Origin: Mucor racemosus
Taxonomy: Eukaryota; Mucoromycota; Mucoromycetes; Mucorales; Mucoraceae
Assembly: GCA_027405735.1 (NCBI GenBank)
Contig: JAPEHQ010000012.1
Span: forward strand, 1,674,001-1,738,000
Direction of reading: 5' to 3'
DNA length: 64,000 nt
The notes under the pieces are model-generated. The model searched no databases, had not been told where the DNA came from, and worked only from the letters and a program-made list of their open reading frames with translations. Numbering within the stretch: position 1 is the first letter of the stretch; each line of letters begins with the position of its first letter. Shown here piece by piece: positions 40,064-53,400 of this stretch. The translations under genes were made by a program, and so were the position numbers.

Positions 40064-41944
40064 TTAAATGATTCTTAATTTTCCTGAAGTGGACTCCAAT
40101 TCAATTACTTTTGTACAATTCTTTACACCACCCTTCAATCTAATCCAACGACCCAACTTTAATTCTTGACCAACACCAACAACAAGAATAGTGCGTTTAG
40201 AAGGGAAAGTGGTTTTGATTTGAATGCTATTGACAACGCCATTGACAGGAATTTGTGCAATTTGACTAAAGCTCTTGTTATCTGCTGCTAATTTCCATAC
40301 ACGAACGTAACCATCCCATGAACCAGATACGAATAAATCGGAATATCTTAAACATGCAACAGCTGTAATCCAAAAAGGTGTGTTAATATCGCCCTCTGAT
40401 TCACTAGCAACGGTATTTAATCCATGAGCAGTGGATACAGAATAGACGGGCTTTTTACGATTCAATTCCCATAATGAAATAACACTAATTTCGGCATTAG
40501 ATCAACAAAGTATATATATTCAATTGATAATTCAACTTACCCACTATCACCACCTGTAATAAACATACTCTCATCAATTTGTGCTATACAATCAAGGCTT
40601 CCTTCAAGATATAAAGGTCGATTATTTCCATCAGGATTTTTGGTAGCGATACCGCCTCTATATACAAGCTGTGATTCCTCTGCAATTTTCCACACTCTCG
40701 ATGTTTTATCTCTACCACCTGTTGATACACAGCGTTCACGGCCAAGGGTATCAATATCTGTAATATGATCTTGGTGGCCAAACAATGTTTCTATATAAGC
40801 ACGTTCATCTATATTCCATAATTTGATGGTACGATCATGAGATGCAGAGTATAATTGATTTGCTCCTTTACGGAAAGCGAGTCCCTGTATAATTTAAGAA
40901 TGTCAATGAAATACTTCTCTCGATTAGATAAAAAAATAACTTACAGAAATAGTATCTCTATGCTGCGTAAATTTAACAATATGCTTGTCCTCTTTAACAG
41001 ACCAGATGTTAATCACTTTATCTTTTCCACCACTTGCAAGATATTGACCATCAAAACTCATTGCAAGACACAAAATATCTTCAGTATGTCCATCGAAATT
41101 CTTGACACCTTTTCTACCACCAGGGAATGTATGTAATTTTTTAAAGGTCTTTGCGTCCCCTATAAAGAAAGACTGTTAGGTTTGTGATTTATATTTAGGT
41201 AAACAATGCAAAATGTGCTTACATTTGATAATTGATCCTTCTTTGGATGCTGAATAAAATATAGAGCCATTTTCAGCTAATGCTACTGCTGTAACTGGAC
41301 GTTGATGGCCACGGCATGTGTTGATATTTAAGTTTTCAATATCGTCGAATTTGAACTAGAGTACCAAGATAATTAGTAAATAGCTTGTGCCAAATAAAAT
41401 AACTAACATACATTGTCGGCAATTCGTAAATGAAGTCTTCCTTCGCTTTCGTCCTATTACGAAAAATTGAAATTATTAACAAAATGTATAAAATGTTATA
41501 ATGAATTATCGAAGCATACATCATCTTTCTTTAAACGTTCAGCAATAAGGTCTCTATCAAGGTCAGCAGCATCAAATCCTCCAAGATCATCTACAGAATT
41601 TGATTTATCAGTATTGATGTATATGTCAAATGTAGTACATTACTACCATCTAAAGTTTCTTCGATGCTTCCTAAATAAGCTTTGGCAAGACGGACACGCT
41701 TCTCGGCAGCAGTTTCCTCAATCTCTTCTTCAGAAGATTCCTCATCACTTTCAGCAGATAAATTGGCATTGAAATGATCATCGTCGTCTTCATCTCCTTC
41801 AATGTCACTGTCAGCGGTTTTGGATGCGGCAGGGCGGCCTTTGGGTTGAGCTTTACTGGCAGGGCCCTTTCTTTGAATAGTACTGGTTGTCTTGGCGGGA
41901 CGCTTACGTTTACGAGTATTAGCGAAAAATGAGTCGACAGCCAT
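40064..41944 (-). CDS. RRP9: Rrp9 / U3-55K, WD-repeat protein of the U3 snoRNP
   Basis: Nucleolar WD40 protein of the box C/D U3 snoRNP, needed for early cleavage of pre-rRNA in the small-subunit processome. Seven exons (41647-41944, 41520-41590, 41412-41453, 41223-41355, 40945-41159, 40541-40884, 40064-40484) give 507 residues. The N-terminus is basic (TRKRKRPAKT) then acidic (about residues 45-75), followed by the family helix EKRVRLAKAYLGSIEE. WD repeats include SIIKWDAKTFKKL, SASHDRTIKLWNI, then ETLFGHQDHITDID, STGGRDKTSRVWKI, GGDSGVISLWEL and the C-terminal GVGQELKLGRWIRLKGG, which closely follow Rrp9. It is divergent from the ASA1-type gene with 405 bp between starts, a possible shared promoter region. 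Confidence 0.92.
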
Positions 41945-42349
41945 AGTATGTTAAAGAAACGAGTTCCAAGTAATTTACTAACAAAGGATTGGAAAAAAAA
42001 AAGTAAACCAAACATTTTGGCACTTAAATAAAGTAAGCCACATGATTAAAGGTCACGAAATAGGTATTTACTCGTTAGGAATTAAATGGGTTTGATGCAT
42101 TAAAATGACTATATAGGCTTAGAATGTATGCAATTGCACTCAAGTACACATGCATCACTTTGGTTTGCTCGAAAATTTAAGGTTTAATGTGTCGTTCACG
42201 GTTGCTATGATCAATTTACTTGACATTTGGTTGCTATGGCGAAGCAGAAAACAGATCAGGAAATTCAATGCCCGCTACTGTTTTATCTTCAATTGTTAGG
42301 TAGGTGAAATTATGCTTTCTTTTGAATATATGCATACTCTCAATTAAAA

Positions 42350-43685
42350 ATGAAAGTAACACCAGAGGCACCACCACCACCAACTTATATATTTAGAGAA
42401 CATAAAAATACAGTTAATTATGTGCATCTATATGATCAAGACCAATATTTAGCATCTTGGTAATTTAGAGTAATAATATGTTGGATATAGTTCACTTATA
42501 CGAAACAATTCACAGTGATGCTGACGGTTGGATCATTATTTGGAAAATGAAAACGAGGAGAGTCATATTGAAGTGGAAAGCACATAAAGATAGCTGTATG
42601 AAAGTGACGACAATAGAAAAGCACACACTGATAAGGTATGACTATACATTTCACGCGGTTGCATAGAACTAAAGTAACCATTTTTTTTTATATATTCGTA
42701 GTCAGGGTAGAGATAACATGATCCATATTTGGAAATTACACATCGAAGACGAAAACCAAGATCCTTCATTAGAAACATCTATTGTGTATAACGCATTGGG
42801 ATTTTGTAAATTATCTTTGGATATGCATCCTGATGGTAACTAGTTTATTTTTCTTTGAAGAAAGCTTTTTTTCAATATAATAATTTATATTACATTCATA
42901 GAATCTACATTGTTATGCTTTCCATCAAAAGATGATATTGCAATGGTATGGATATTTTTAATGGGATTGAAGATACACAAAAATGAAAGAGCAAATAATT
43001 TAACTTTTTACATGTTAGTTTGATATCTATGACTTGACTTATCAATGCTATGTGCTTCAAAATATTGGCCAAACTGATAGCGGTACACACCGGCTAGGCT
43101 CATGTATGGCAGTTGAGCTTTTTAGGACATCTGATGGGTTATTTGTGCTCGCGGCGTACGAAAGTGGGACTGTAGCATTGTGGGAAATCAAACAAAACAA
43201 GTTTTTATTGATTTGGCAAAAAAAAGAACATGAAGAACCAGGTAAAAACTGATGATATTTAGCTAGAAACCCACTTTAAATTGAAACCTATTCTAGTTCT
43301 TGATCTGTCAATAGATCCTTTTAGGACATTTGTTATATCATCATCAGCAGATAATCAAATATGTAAATATTCACTAGCAACAGGTGATGTTATCAACAAG
43401 ATAACGATAAAAAAATCTGGAATTGTGGCGTTGAAAATTCGACCTGACAATAAGATATTCGCATTAGGTGGATATGATGGAAGGTAATTTTATTTCAAAT
43501 TCTCCTTGAAAACAAGCCGCTCATATCATGACAGAATTAGACTATTTTCTGTTAAAACAATGAAGCCGCTGGCAGTCTTGTCGTACCATAAAGATACAGT
43601 GTATAGTGTAGATTTCAGTCAAACCGATAATTGGTTGATTTGCTCAAGTCAAGACCATCGTATCAGTTTATGGAGCATATTTTAA
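42350..43685 (+). CDS. ASA1: ASA1/GNB1L-type WD-repeat protein
   Basis: WD40 protein of the ASTRA/TTT-linked group (yeast Asa1, animal GNB1L), associated with stability of PIKK kinases. Seven exons (42350-42459, 42516-42635, 42702-42835, 42902-42945, 43019-43241, 43297-43483, 43535-43685) give 322 residues, close to GNB1L (327). The order is typical: a Pro-rich start (TPEAPPPPTYIFREHKNTVN), DADGWIIIWKMKTRR, an SQGRDNMIHIWKL block, a central AAYESGTVALWEI, SSSADNQICKY, LGGYDGRIRLF and a final SSQDHRISLWSIF at the C-terminus. Each intron joint restores a WD strand in frame. The choice between Asa1 and another small WD protein rests on length and motif order. Confidence 0.82.
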
Positions 43686-43717
43686 ACAGTGTCACATGGG
43701 GATTATGGTTCCATATA

Positions 43718-43800
43718 GATAACGATAAATCAATGAGAATCTGGTTGGTTACAATTCATACTGTCGAGAAGCTTAAAACTCAGGAAACCCTATCTTTATC
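43718..43800 (+). promoter_or_regulatory. Cluster of GATA motifs upstream of the ammonium transporter gene
   Basis: Two GATAA motifs on the plus strand (43718-43722 and 43724-43728) and two TATC/TTATC motifs (43791-43800), i.e. GATA sites on the other strand, lie 150-232 bp before the start codon. Fungal ammonium permease genes are commonly controlled by AreA/Gln3-type GATA factors. Motif presence is direct; function is inferred, and GATA is a frequent chance motif in AT-rich DNA. Confidence 0.35.
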
Positions 43801-43949
43801 TCTACCTACGAAATAATGCTATCTATCATGTATAACAACATATTTTCTGATTTATCAAAAATTGGTATAAATACAAATCATTATTTTCTACAGTTTCATG
43901 TTTTTTTTCTCTTTTCATTATATTCTACATTCCTAAATACAATTAAACA

Positions 43950-45493
43950 ATGGACGAAGAAGCTTCGACCCCAACTTATAATCCTGGCGACATTGCCTGG
44001 GTCTTAACGTCTACTGCTTTAGTATGGCTTATGATCCCAGGTGTTGGATATTTTTATTCTGGCATGGCTCGTAGAAAGAACGCCTTGTCTTTGATTATGT
44101 GCTGTGTACTTTCATTAGTCGTAGTTAGTGTGCAGTGGTTCATTTGGGGCTTTAGTTTGACATTTAGTAAAACTGCTACAAATGGTTTCATTGGTAATCT
44201 TGACAATGCATTTTTGCGTGGTGTTCTCAATGAACCATCAATTGGTGGTTCTTCAATTCCTGATCTCGTATTCTGTATTTTCCAATGCATGTTTGCTGCA
44301 TTGACTCCTGCTCTTGCTATCGGTTCTGCTGGTAAATATATACAAGATAAATGTGTAATCTTTCATTGTACTCATTTTTTTTTTTGATAGCTGAACGTGC
44401 TCGTCTTTTACCAATGGTTATTTTCATTTTCATTTGGTCAACTCTTGTATATAACCCTGTTGCTAGTTGGACTTGGAATGCTAATGGTTGGAGTGCAAAG
44501 TTGGGAGCTATCGATTATGCTGGTGGTGTAAGTTTTTATACAAGCATATTTCGCGAAAATCAATGCTAACCATCTTCTTATCTCAATTAGACCCCCGTTC
44601 ACATCACTAGTGGTTTTGCTAGTTTAGCTTATGCATTGATTTTGGGACGTCGTGAAGGTCATGATCGTACCAAGAAGGATGAATTCAAGCCTCACAATAT
44701 GTCTAATGTCGTTCTTGGTACAGCTTTGCTCTGGTTTGGTTGGTTTGGTTTCAATGGTGGTTCTGGTTTATCTGGTAATCTTCGTGCTGCTATGGCTTGC
44801 GTTGTTACCAACTTGGCTGCCTCTGTTGGCGCCATTACTTGGATGCTTATTGATTATCGTGTTGAACGTAAATTCTCTGCTTTAGGTTTCTGTTCAGGTG
44901 CTGTTGCTGGTCTTGTTGCTATCACTCCTGCTTCTGGTTTTGTTGGCCCTGGACCCGCCGTTGCTATTGGTTTCTTAGGTGCTTGTGCCTGTAATGCTGC
45001 TGTTTACTTGAAGCATTGGCTCAATTATGATGATGTTGCTGATGTCTTTGCTGTTCACGGTGTTGGTGGATATGTTGGTTCTTGGTTAACTGGTATTTTC
45101 GCAGAAGCTTACATTCCTGCTCTTGATGGGTCCACAGTTATTGCTGGTGGTTGGATGAATCATAATTGGATCCAACTTGGTTATCAAATTGCCGAATCTA
45201 CTGCTGGTGCCGCATGGTCATTCACCATTACTTATCTCATCTTATTCGTAATGAATAAAATTCCTGGACTCTCTCTTCGTGTTGATCGTGAATCTGAACT
45301 TCAAGGTTTAGATGTTGCCGAGATTGGTGAAATGGCCTATTATCATGTTGATAAAATTGTTGGTGTTAACCAAAACACTGGCGAAGAACAAGTTGTAAAG
45401 GAAGAAGTTGAAGGTTATAATATTGAAGCTCAAGCACAAGGCTCAATGGGTTCTCAAAAGCCTTTAAGCAAAGAAAGCCTTAATAATGTTTAA
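43950..45493 (+). CDS. MEP: Ammonium transporter, Mep/Amt family
   Basis: Plasma-membrane ammonium permease. Three exons (43950-44331, 44391-44527, 44591-45493) give 473 residues, normal for fungal Mep proteins. Eleven membrane spans are expected, starting with VLTSTALVWLMIPGVGYFYSG. The family signature DYAGGTPVHITSG spans the second intron and holds the first pore histidine; the second is in DVFAVHGVGG (about residue 326). ALLWFGWFGFNGGSGL and ACNAAVYLKHW are also typical. The cytoplasmic C-terminal tail contains the family segment ending LDVAEIGEMAYY, which couples subunits and is a regulatory target. AATAAA at 45660-45665 lies about 165 bp after the stop. It converges with the START-domain gene. 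Confidence 0.95.
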
Positions 45494-45812
45494 ATTATCT
45501 TTCCTTTAAATCATTTCCCTTCATTTTTCTTCATGTAATTAACTTTTATCCTCAAACTATCAAACTACTAATTCTACAAACCTGTATAACATACTCACTT
45601 TTTTTCATATTAATTTACCCCCATTACTTTTATTACAATCTTTTTAATCTTTTATGTAAAATAAAGAAAGAAAAAAACTAATAATGATCTAATTTCATTT
45701 GTAATATTGGATACAGTGCTAACTTGGTACATTTATTTTAAAATATTCTTTGGTTGTTTGCTTTATGGCTTGAAATCACCTTTATTTAATGTGAAATATG
45801 CAAATAACTGCA

Positions 45813-46130
45813 TTACCCAATAAGATGGAGTTTGATTTGGTAGGCAATTCCAAATTTCATAATGAAAACTTGGAATAATCCGCCTGCTGGTACGATGATT
45901 GGATTATCCAACGGTACATTAGCAGTATCCAACAGTTCCTCCGTAGTAGGATCAATATAAGTTGTAATTGCCGATTTTTTTTATATTGCTTCTCGTAGAG
46001 CTCTACCTCTAGTTACAAACTAGCAAGTGGTTATAATTTGATAAAATAACGCATTTTCATCTGCAATTCCCCTGGCCTCAAAAAATGGGTCATTTGTCCA
46101 ACTGTTCCACTAATATGTATACTTGCTTTA
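45813..46130 (-). pseudogene. Coding remnant of unknown gene
   Basis: Minus-strand sequence reads as coding in one phase: FEARGIADENALFYQIITT, a stop, RGRALREAI, a stop, then AITTYIDPTTEELLDTANV and LDNPIIVPAGGLFQVFIMKFG, ending at a TAA at 45813-45815. The last block is an uninterrupted piece of about 53 codons with protein-like composition. I do not recognise the family. Two in-frame stops and no start suggest a gene relic, though unrecognised introns could also explain the stops. It lies downstream of the START-domain gene on the same strand. Confidence 0.35.
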
Positions 46131-46227
46131 AGAATGCATTATAAAGAAAAAGAGAAACGAGAAGAAATTTCATACATGTAAAATTACACAGAATCGTTTA
46201 TTAATTAATAAATCATTTTACACAGCA

Positions 46228-47171
46228 TTACTTGCTAGTAATTTTAATGGTAGTAGGGCCACTGATACCTGTAACAGAGATGATTTTATTATTGTGGTCA
46301 TCAGACTCAACAATGGATCGAGCATTGCCACCACTACCAATAATAGACACTTTGATATCATTAGGATACATTTTAGTTGAACTGACCCATCTGATTTCAC
46401 CAGCACCATCAACGTTACAAGAGTACTCTTTTGTGTCATGTTCGAAATTCTCACTTTTGAACTGTGCGGTACATTCAATTGTGGTAGGAGCAAAGCCATG
46501 TTCATTGATGTAGTTTGCAACGGCACCAGCACAAAGGGGAACTTGTTGCTCAATATTTTTCAAGAATGAAGTTGGAATATATCCAGCTAAATCAATTTGA
46601 GTGATATATGTAATGTGAATGCCTGTATCTGTTTTTGTTATTTTCCACCCAGAGACAATTAAATTGGCTCGAACGCAGCCTGAAACTTCAGGAATAGATT
46701 CATCATCAACAGAAGTCATTACAACACAACATTCGTTATCTGATAATTCACGAAGAGAGGTACCAGCAATATCACGAGGGTAAACCGGCCAAGGAGCTCT
46801 GAGTTTGCTCCAGAATAAAGATTCGCTTCTACTGTACATTTCCTTGATTTCAGATGTATCAAACTTATCGTCCCCTAAAAAAACATCAATAAATATGTTA
46901 TATCATTGTTCACCTAATATATCAATTTACAAATCTTTCTACAACCAGGTAAAGTAGCTACAGAAGCAACTTGATAAGCAGTAAATTCATAACCTTGGAT
47001 ATCAGTTTCACCACGAACAATTGCAATAGGACTAGAGTCATCAGTCTTATGGTAAAGCTTAACGCCTTCCTTTTCTTCACTGAATTCCCAACCATCCAAA
47101 GTACCAGAAAGTTCTTTCAAGAGAGATAAAGCTTTTTGAGCAGTTTCAGCATGAGGGTTTGCAATAGTCAT
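46228..47171 (-). CDS. START-domain lipid-binding protein
   Basis: Predicted cytosolic lipid-transfer protein. Two exons (46931-47171 and 46228-46874) with one 56-bp intron give 295 residues. The START fold covers about residues 15-220: GWEFSEEKEGVKLYHKTDD, then RGETDIQGYEFTAYQVASV, IWDDKFDTSEI at the splice joint, WPVYPRDIAGTSLREL, and TKTDTGIHITYITQIDLAGY, ending with PTSFLKNIEQQVPLCAGAV. These follow the StAR-related pattern (xW...E..GV.vY, WD..., PRD, TyItqvDpkG, P..l.n). The C-terminal 75 residues after the START fold are a beta-rich extension without a known match. The ligand cannot be predicted. No signal peptide or membrane anchor is present. Confidence 0.85.
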
Positions 47172-47614
47172 AATTTATAATAAAAAAAAACTTAACCGAG
47201 TTGCAAGAAAAGAGTGAGAAGTTATCCAGCTTGTTGGAATAAATATATAGTTTTTTATATGTTTTATTTGTGTAACTGATTTGTTTTAAAATATAAAAAT
47301 GCTCCCATTTCTGTAATACAATAAAATAAACCAGTGACCTGTTCAATCATGTGGGAAAGTTGATGTATTTACAATGAAGCTACATCAGCTTACATCAAGG
47401 TTGAAGAAAAATTTAGGCATTATCCCATGTTTTATTAACTTATAATCAATTGTTTGTATGGTGAGTATTAGCATGGAAATTCAAATAAAAATCATTTCTT
47501 TAATGGTTCTCATGTCAATTATTTTGGATTGCATATTATTAAAAAATAAGTTTTAGATGGTTTTCAGAAGGGGCTCAAATTTTCTCGCCCAGTATTCAGT
47601 CGATTTCTGTCAAA
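47172..47614. other. Intergenic region upstream of the START-domain gene
   Basis: AT-rich DNA with no gene. It ends at the TA target of the MITE starting at 47617. Confidence 0.35.
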
Positions 47615-47616
47615 TA

Positions 47617-48115
47617 CAGTCGTGATTCGATTTAGTGGAATTGTTGGGAGGGAGAAAAGTGTCCACTAAATCGAATTTTCCACTAAATCGAATAAATCAT
47701 TTTCCGTAATATTGGATCAAAAAATGAGAATAAAAAGGCGTTACTAGTTTATAGTATTAAATAATATTTTTAATAATAAAGGCTTTTCATATGCAAGCAA
47801 CTGAATTGAACAGTGGATAACAAGAAATTTAATAAAAAACTGAGGTAAATTAGGCACGTGATTTGGTTACTCTCCATATTTCTTCTAATTTCATGGCTAC
47901 CAGATCAAGCTATTGCCGGCTAAATACAGTTTTATCCAATAATATTTATATATTACTAATATAGTGGACTGGTAGAAACGAAATTGTCCACTATCCACTG
48001 AATCGATTCAGTGGATTTAGGCAGTAAAATTATTAAAAAAAAAACGGGAGATTTCAAACTGTCCATTAAATCGAAAATCCGTTATTTATGAGTCCACTAA
48101 ATCGAATCACGACTG
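47617..48115. mobile_element. pogo-like MITE with perfect terminal inverted repeats
   Basis: A 499-bp element flanked by TA on both sides (47615-47616 and 48116-48117). The terminal inverted repeats are identical over 23 bases (47617-47639 and 48093-48115), starting CAGTCGTGATTCGATTTAG. Further internal repeats of CCACTAAATCGAAT extend the inverted pattern. There is no coding capacity. Its subterminal sequences match both ends of the pogo-like element at 54132-55532, so it is a non-autonomous derivative of that family. Perfect ends suggest relatively recent movement. Confidence 0.85.
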
Positions 48116-48177
48116 TATTAAAAAGGGATGTCCCTGCCCCGTATGGCTATTGATATATATTCTAAAATAATACAGTC

Positions 48178-49590
48178 GATACCTGAATATAAATGCACTG
48201 GCCAAATCGACCAAAAGTTGACCTAAAATCTATTGCAAAAGTTAAACACTTAAATTAAAATGTTAATTTTTTATCTTTATAAGATAGATTCAGCTAAAAA
48301 ATGTCCAGTATTTTTTGTTTCAGCAAAAAATATTGATTTTTTGTCGAGATAATCAAAATAATAGGGACATATTGCATCTTAACTTCATGGTAACTGAGTT
48401 TCAAAATCGATTCTACAAATAGACCAGAAAATGGTCAAAAAAACGAAATTACCTAATAGCTTATGAACTGCAAAGTTAATTGAACTAGTGTATTAAACGG
48501 TTTCTGTACGGTTTTAAATTCTGCATCCATTTAAGTAAAATTTAGATAAATGTTTCAAATTAAATTTTGCATAAAATTTAATTGAAATTTTGGAGGTTTT
48601 TTGAAGGTACACATTACTTTTTCTAAAAATGTTTCAAATATAATTAATGGAAAAACTGCACAAAAAAATGGCCTATCGATCGAGCTATTGTTGAACCTTC
48701 TAGCTGCATTTTTCATAGAGAAAACGAGATTTTTGTCAAAAAATTTTTCAAATTCAGAATTTTGGATGAGGGTATACAAGGGAAAAATGGAAGCCAGAAA
48801 CGAAGGTATTTCTTTGTACACATTTTTTAGGATATCTCCACGAAAAATGAATATTTTAAAAAAATCAAAAACGGGTCTAAAAGAGCTCAACGAGGTGGAT
48901 GAAATGAATGTAAAAAATATACTGCCCAATTTAATGAAAATTTTGAAATCGACTACAAAAATGTCAAAAAAATGAAAAAAAAATAAAAGCGCTCAGAATT
49001 TTTTTATACTGAAATATGTTATAGAGCATGTCAAAACAAGTAAGTTTTATTATTTATAGTAATAAGTATAGCTTAATTTTTTGTTAAGATATAAAGCTTC
49101 AAAGTTTTAATATTTACCAGTAAAATACGCGTAAAAATCTAAAACATTAGCATTAAAAAATTCATACCAACTGCAAAAACTAGGATATTTCCGGATACTT
49201 GTTTTTAGATTAAAGGTTATTAACATCTCAGATACATTGACATATAAGTTTTTCTTGGTGTTATTTAGTGGGAAAAAAAGTTGAGCAAGGATTACTATAT
49301 CAGAATTTAGCTATTGCGCTACGACAGTCGTATTATTAAGATATTGTTATGGTCACACCATTAATAGTTATTGTATCACCTGATAATCTACTCTTCTATA
49401 TATACTCTCATTCTCTACATTGAATAAAACCTTATCCTTTATTCTTGTATAATTCTTATTAGTTTTGGTAAAACAGGGATGAAAAATGTAATTCAGTTTT
49501 CCAGGAAAGAGCGATGACTTTTACGTGCTTTTGAGTCTTTCAATGTAGAATAAACTTAATAATAGATAGCATAAGCCCATCTAAAATACA
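48178..49590 (+). repeat. Dispersed repeat family R, copy R5 (diverged subfamily)
   Basis: The most diverged copy of segment Z, starting just after an ACAGTCGATACC sequence and ending in a GATAGCATAAG block. Despite the divergence, the 124-codon frame is open at 48601-48975, with the same length and the same KMSKK end as in R1 and R2. The antisense frame (48555-48929) is open too. A 183-bp insertion at 49293-49475 interrupts its 3' part. Confidence 0.75.
49293..49475 (+). mobile_element. Short LTR-like insertion in repeat R5
   Basis: The R sequence is interrupted after AGGAT (49288-49292) and resumes after GGGAT (49476-49480), giving a near 5-bp duplication (4 of 5). The 183-bp insert ends in CA and holds a TATATATA box followed by AATAAA, the order seen in short copia-type LTRs. 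It begins TACTATATC rather than TG, so it may be truncated or a different element type. Confidence 0.4.
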
Positions 49591-49595
49591 CAAGA

Positions 49596-50309
49596 TGTAA
49601 TAAGTCAAACATTCCAGTTTCATTCATGCAAAACCTTGCCTCATTCCTTATATAAATACTACAACAAGGAAATCATTACATGTTATTTTGTAAATTTATC
49701 TGTATTGTTACATTCCCTTTACTTTAATTTATCCATTGAAAAATATTTAATTTATAAATAAGAAAACCAACTTTCATCAACCCAATGATCACCAATTTAT
49801 AATTGTTGCATCCACCGGTTAATCGTAAGATAATGAACCTTTTGATTTGTAATCCTTATTTTCAAGAAGTCAGCTAACTGATCTATGATAACATTCTCGA
49901 TTGTTCTTATTTTCTAAAGCAAGATCCGGGAAGCTGGATATGTGAGACATATTCACTTGTTGGATTTAGTTATATAAAATAAGCTGAACTTAAATGTGCT
50001 GTGTTACTAATGTACATAAAATGACCTGACAATGGAATGTCAGAAAGATATAATCGATCCAAAGCTGATCTTACAGATAATTGTAATATAGAATTTGTAT
50101 ATAAATAGGACAAATTATTGATATTAAATAATAAAGATTCTCTTCAGTTTTTGTGTGTGATTTAATTTAACAAGTTCCTTTATTAAATTATACATTTTTT
50201 CTTGCCATAATATTTATTCTAAATCTTTGGCATTTCAATAATAACAAGAATAATATTTATAAGTATATTATCCACCTTTGTTATTAGTCCAAAATTACAG
50301 ACCTTTACA
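49596..50309 (+). mobile_element. LTR1 copy 2, split by a nested LTR2
   Basis: Begins TGTAATAAGTC and ends TTTACA, matching the solo LTR at 6878-7149 on both sides of the 434-bp LTR2 insertion. The flanks CAAGA and CAATA are a 4-of-5 match, consistent with an older target duplication. No retroelement coding DNA is attached. Confidence 0.8.
49804..50237 (+). mobile_element. Solo LTR (LTR2) nested in LTR1
   Basis: 434 bp starting TGTTGCATCC and ending GGCATTTCA, flanked by perfect ATAAT duplications (49799-49803 and 50238-50242). The host LTR1 reads straight through the site in the copy at 6878-7149. It contains a TATAAATAGG box, and the ends are typical TG...CA. A partial relative begins at 9290 inside the CACTA-like element. 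Confidence 0.85.
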
Positions 50310-50444
50310 CAATATTTAGAGTTGATAAATAAGTCACTGATGCATCACGATATAGTAGCGCAACAAGATGTACTTCTTAAATTGAATACTTTGTATAAGC
50401 GTCATCAATAGATATCTGTTTATTAAATAAAACAATTTTCATGT

Positions 50445-53400
50445 CACTACGGCCGACCTGTGCTGCACGAAATGATTTCGTTGTGCCCACTGAATATGGT
50501 TAAAAAGATAACAATATGCACATGGGCACAACAAAAGAAACTGAAGACGAGGACAACGCTAACCCCGTATGTGCAGGATTATATATGCTGTCCGTGTGCA
50601 TAACACTAATCCCATGTGTGCATAATAATAATAAAATCTAACCATGAGCATAATGAGTTGATTGTATTGGGCACAAATTGGTTTGTACATGAGCATCGTG
50701 CCGTCCTTAAAATTCGATTGCATTTTTTTTACTGGAATGGGTTTTTAAATTACAATTGTTCTTATTAATATAGATTATAGACAATACAATTCAATACGTT
50801 ATTGATGTAGAGCAATACATGCAAGAATCAATATATTTACGACTATCATCACTTGTAAATGTGTTTATATCTATAATGCTTACAGTAACAATGGTTTTTG
50901 CTCGAGCATAAACTTAAATAACACTTACTGCTTAAATTTATATGCAAGCCAAATCTAAGATTATATATGTTACTTTATCACACATAAACTCTAAACAAAT
51001 TAATCTTCTTAAAACTTACTATTTTAGCTTACGATTGCCAGCGATAAAAAAGTTACTTTCAAGTATAGCTAGGATCAAAGCTATGGTTATTAGGCAAGAC
51101 ATTAGATTATTCTTTTTTTTACTTCTATATCATTTGAAATTTTATCACTTTTCTGGAACATTTCGTGGGTTTGTAGCAAGTTCTAGCTTTTTATTGAGTA
51201 GATATAAATCTCATTGCCTTCAATTTGATCTGGTAATCAAGAAATACGTCCAACAACAATACAGTAGTAAATAATGATATTTGATCTTAGAATGCGGTTA
51301 AATAAAAATATCAGTCTCTAATATAGACTGTTGTTACCTAGATTTAAAACATTAATCCGTTATATTAGAATGCATATTCAGATGCAAGAAAAGAATACCA
51401 GCTTGATATCTGATATGCTTTATCAAACGGTGAATATATCCTTAGAATATGAAAACAAAAAGAGAGAAACAACACACGTATAAAAGGATTTTCAAGGCTT
51501 TACATTATTTAGCACAATTAAAACCCTGACAAATTGCGCATTTCAGCCAATCTAAAAGCAACATTACTGCCCATGAGCCATGAATTAAACAAAATAGGCA
51601 AATCTATTACTATAGAAAGACACATTTTCCTACCAGAAAAACCGCCTGTCATATCATACATTTATTAAAAAATTGCAAAAGCAAACCCGTAGAGCAACGC
51701 CGTAATTGAACATAGCAAGATTGAACGGTTAAGTATCTTATAATATGGCATATCTAAGCTATAAATAAAAACGCGTTTCTTTTTTTTTAACTTTTCTTAT
51801 ATTTAACCACGTACGGTCTGAAAATTCAGTTTTTGTAGCGGACATTTTCGGGCCTCATTTTATCCTTACCAACACTCATGATTTTGATCAAAAAACAGAA
51901 AAATCAAATTTTGATCAAAAAACAGAAAAATCAAATTTTGATACCAAAATCAACGTTTAAATATACTATAATGTGAGAGAAAATTGTAGCCATAGCTAAC
52001 AAGCATTTGATAAAAGCTTAATATTGAATGTTAAGTAATGAAAATTTGTACTTTTGCCCCAAAAACGGATTTTTGGTTAAAGGATTTTCATGTAATATCT
52101 TGCAATAAAAAGGTTTGTTATTTTTTAGTGAGCAAATAGAGCACTAAATTCTGTATATGTATATATTTTTTGTTTTTATATTGGTAGTATAATTAACTCT
52201 AAATTTGCAAAATCCGAAAAAAAAATTAAAAATGTCAAAATTGATGATCTGGACAAAAATAATTTTCTAAATTAATATTCCGCTTATAGGCCTTGTAAGT
52301 CTTAAAAATAAGAGGTTTTATAATGCTTGAGAATTTTTCAAGAATTTATGATGCTGTATCCATTTGGTTCAAGCTTATTATTATATATATTTATACATGT
52401 TAATATTGTGTGGTAGTTTATTTGATGGTAATATAATCTTACTTAATAATTAATGCGCTAGAGGTGATTTACATTAAGGTTTAGTCTTACCCCTCCAATA
52501 TCATAAATATAAACATGGCCATCACTGGGACCTATTGCCACCTTTTTACCCTCTTTGTACCAAGCCAATTTATCCAATGCTTTACCAGAACAAACTTACT
52601 TTTTACCTATAAAAAGTGATTTATTAGTAAAATGAGTTATTAAAAACAAGCTAATAAGCAATAATCACTGGTGTACCTTTGATAGTTGGTAGTGATATAC
52701 AAGACAACATATTGTTTTCCTCTGCTTAGCTGTTGGTGACTAAATTGAAATAAATGCTTTTTAGAAACTAAATAGACTAACATGAGTTTATATATTCATT
52801 CAAATTAAGTCAATACTATACATACTTTATAATCACCAGTTTTTCTCCAGGTAGATATCGACTTTAGACCAAAAAAAGCATTGATTATAACGTAGATAAT
52901 GGAACAAAATAATTAAGTCCTGGACGCTTTTTTTCTGTTCGAGAAAGATATTATAACGTGCCTAATTTTAACAGTTTATAATTTATTTCCAAATAAACAA
53001 TAAGAAAAACATGTAATTGTACCTGCTGCTTGATTTCAGTTTATAAAAGATATTGGTAGTTTTAAACATAAAAAAAGAGCTGAGGAAAGTGGGGAAGAAA
53101 AAAGAAAAATAATTCTAAATCAATCGGTTTTGTGTGTTACAACCAGAAATTTACAAATGCATAAATACTTTAGTGTTGCCAAACAGGTTGTTGTCGTTGC
53201 TCCCATTTGGTCCCCGAAAGAAGAACATGGGCAGAACTCTTTCAAACCTCAAATTTCAAATTGATATATCTCGTCAATAAGGCAATTCTGTTGAATCAGA
53301 GTAACTCACATCTGTTTTAAACTATTCAAATTATCTTCGTTATTAATTATATTATGATTGATATACTTTAATAAATTGACTAAAAAACCTCGATCTCATT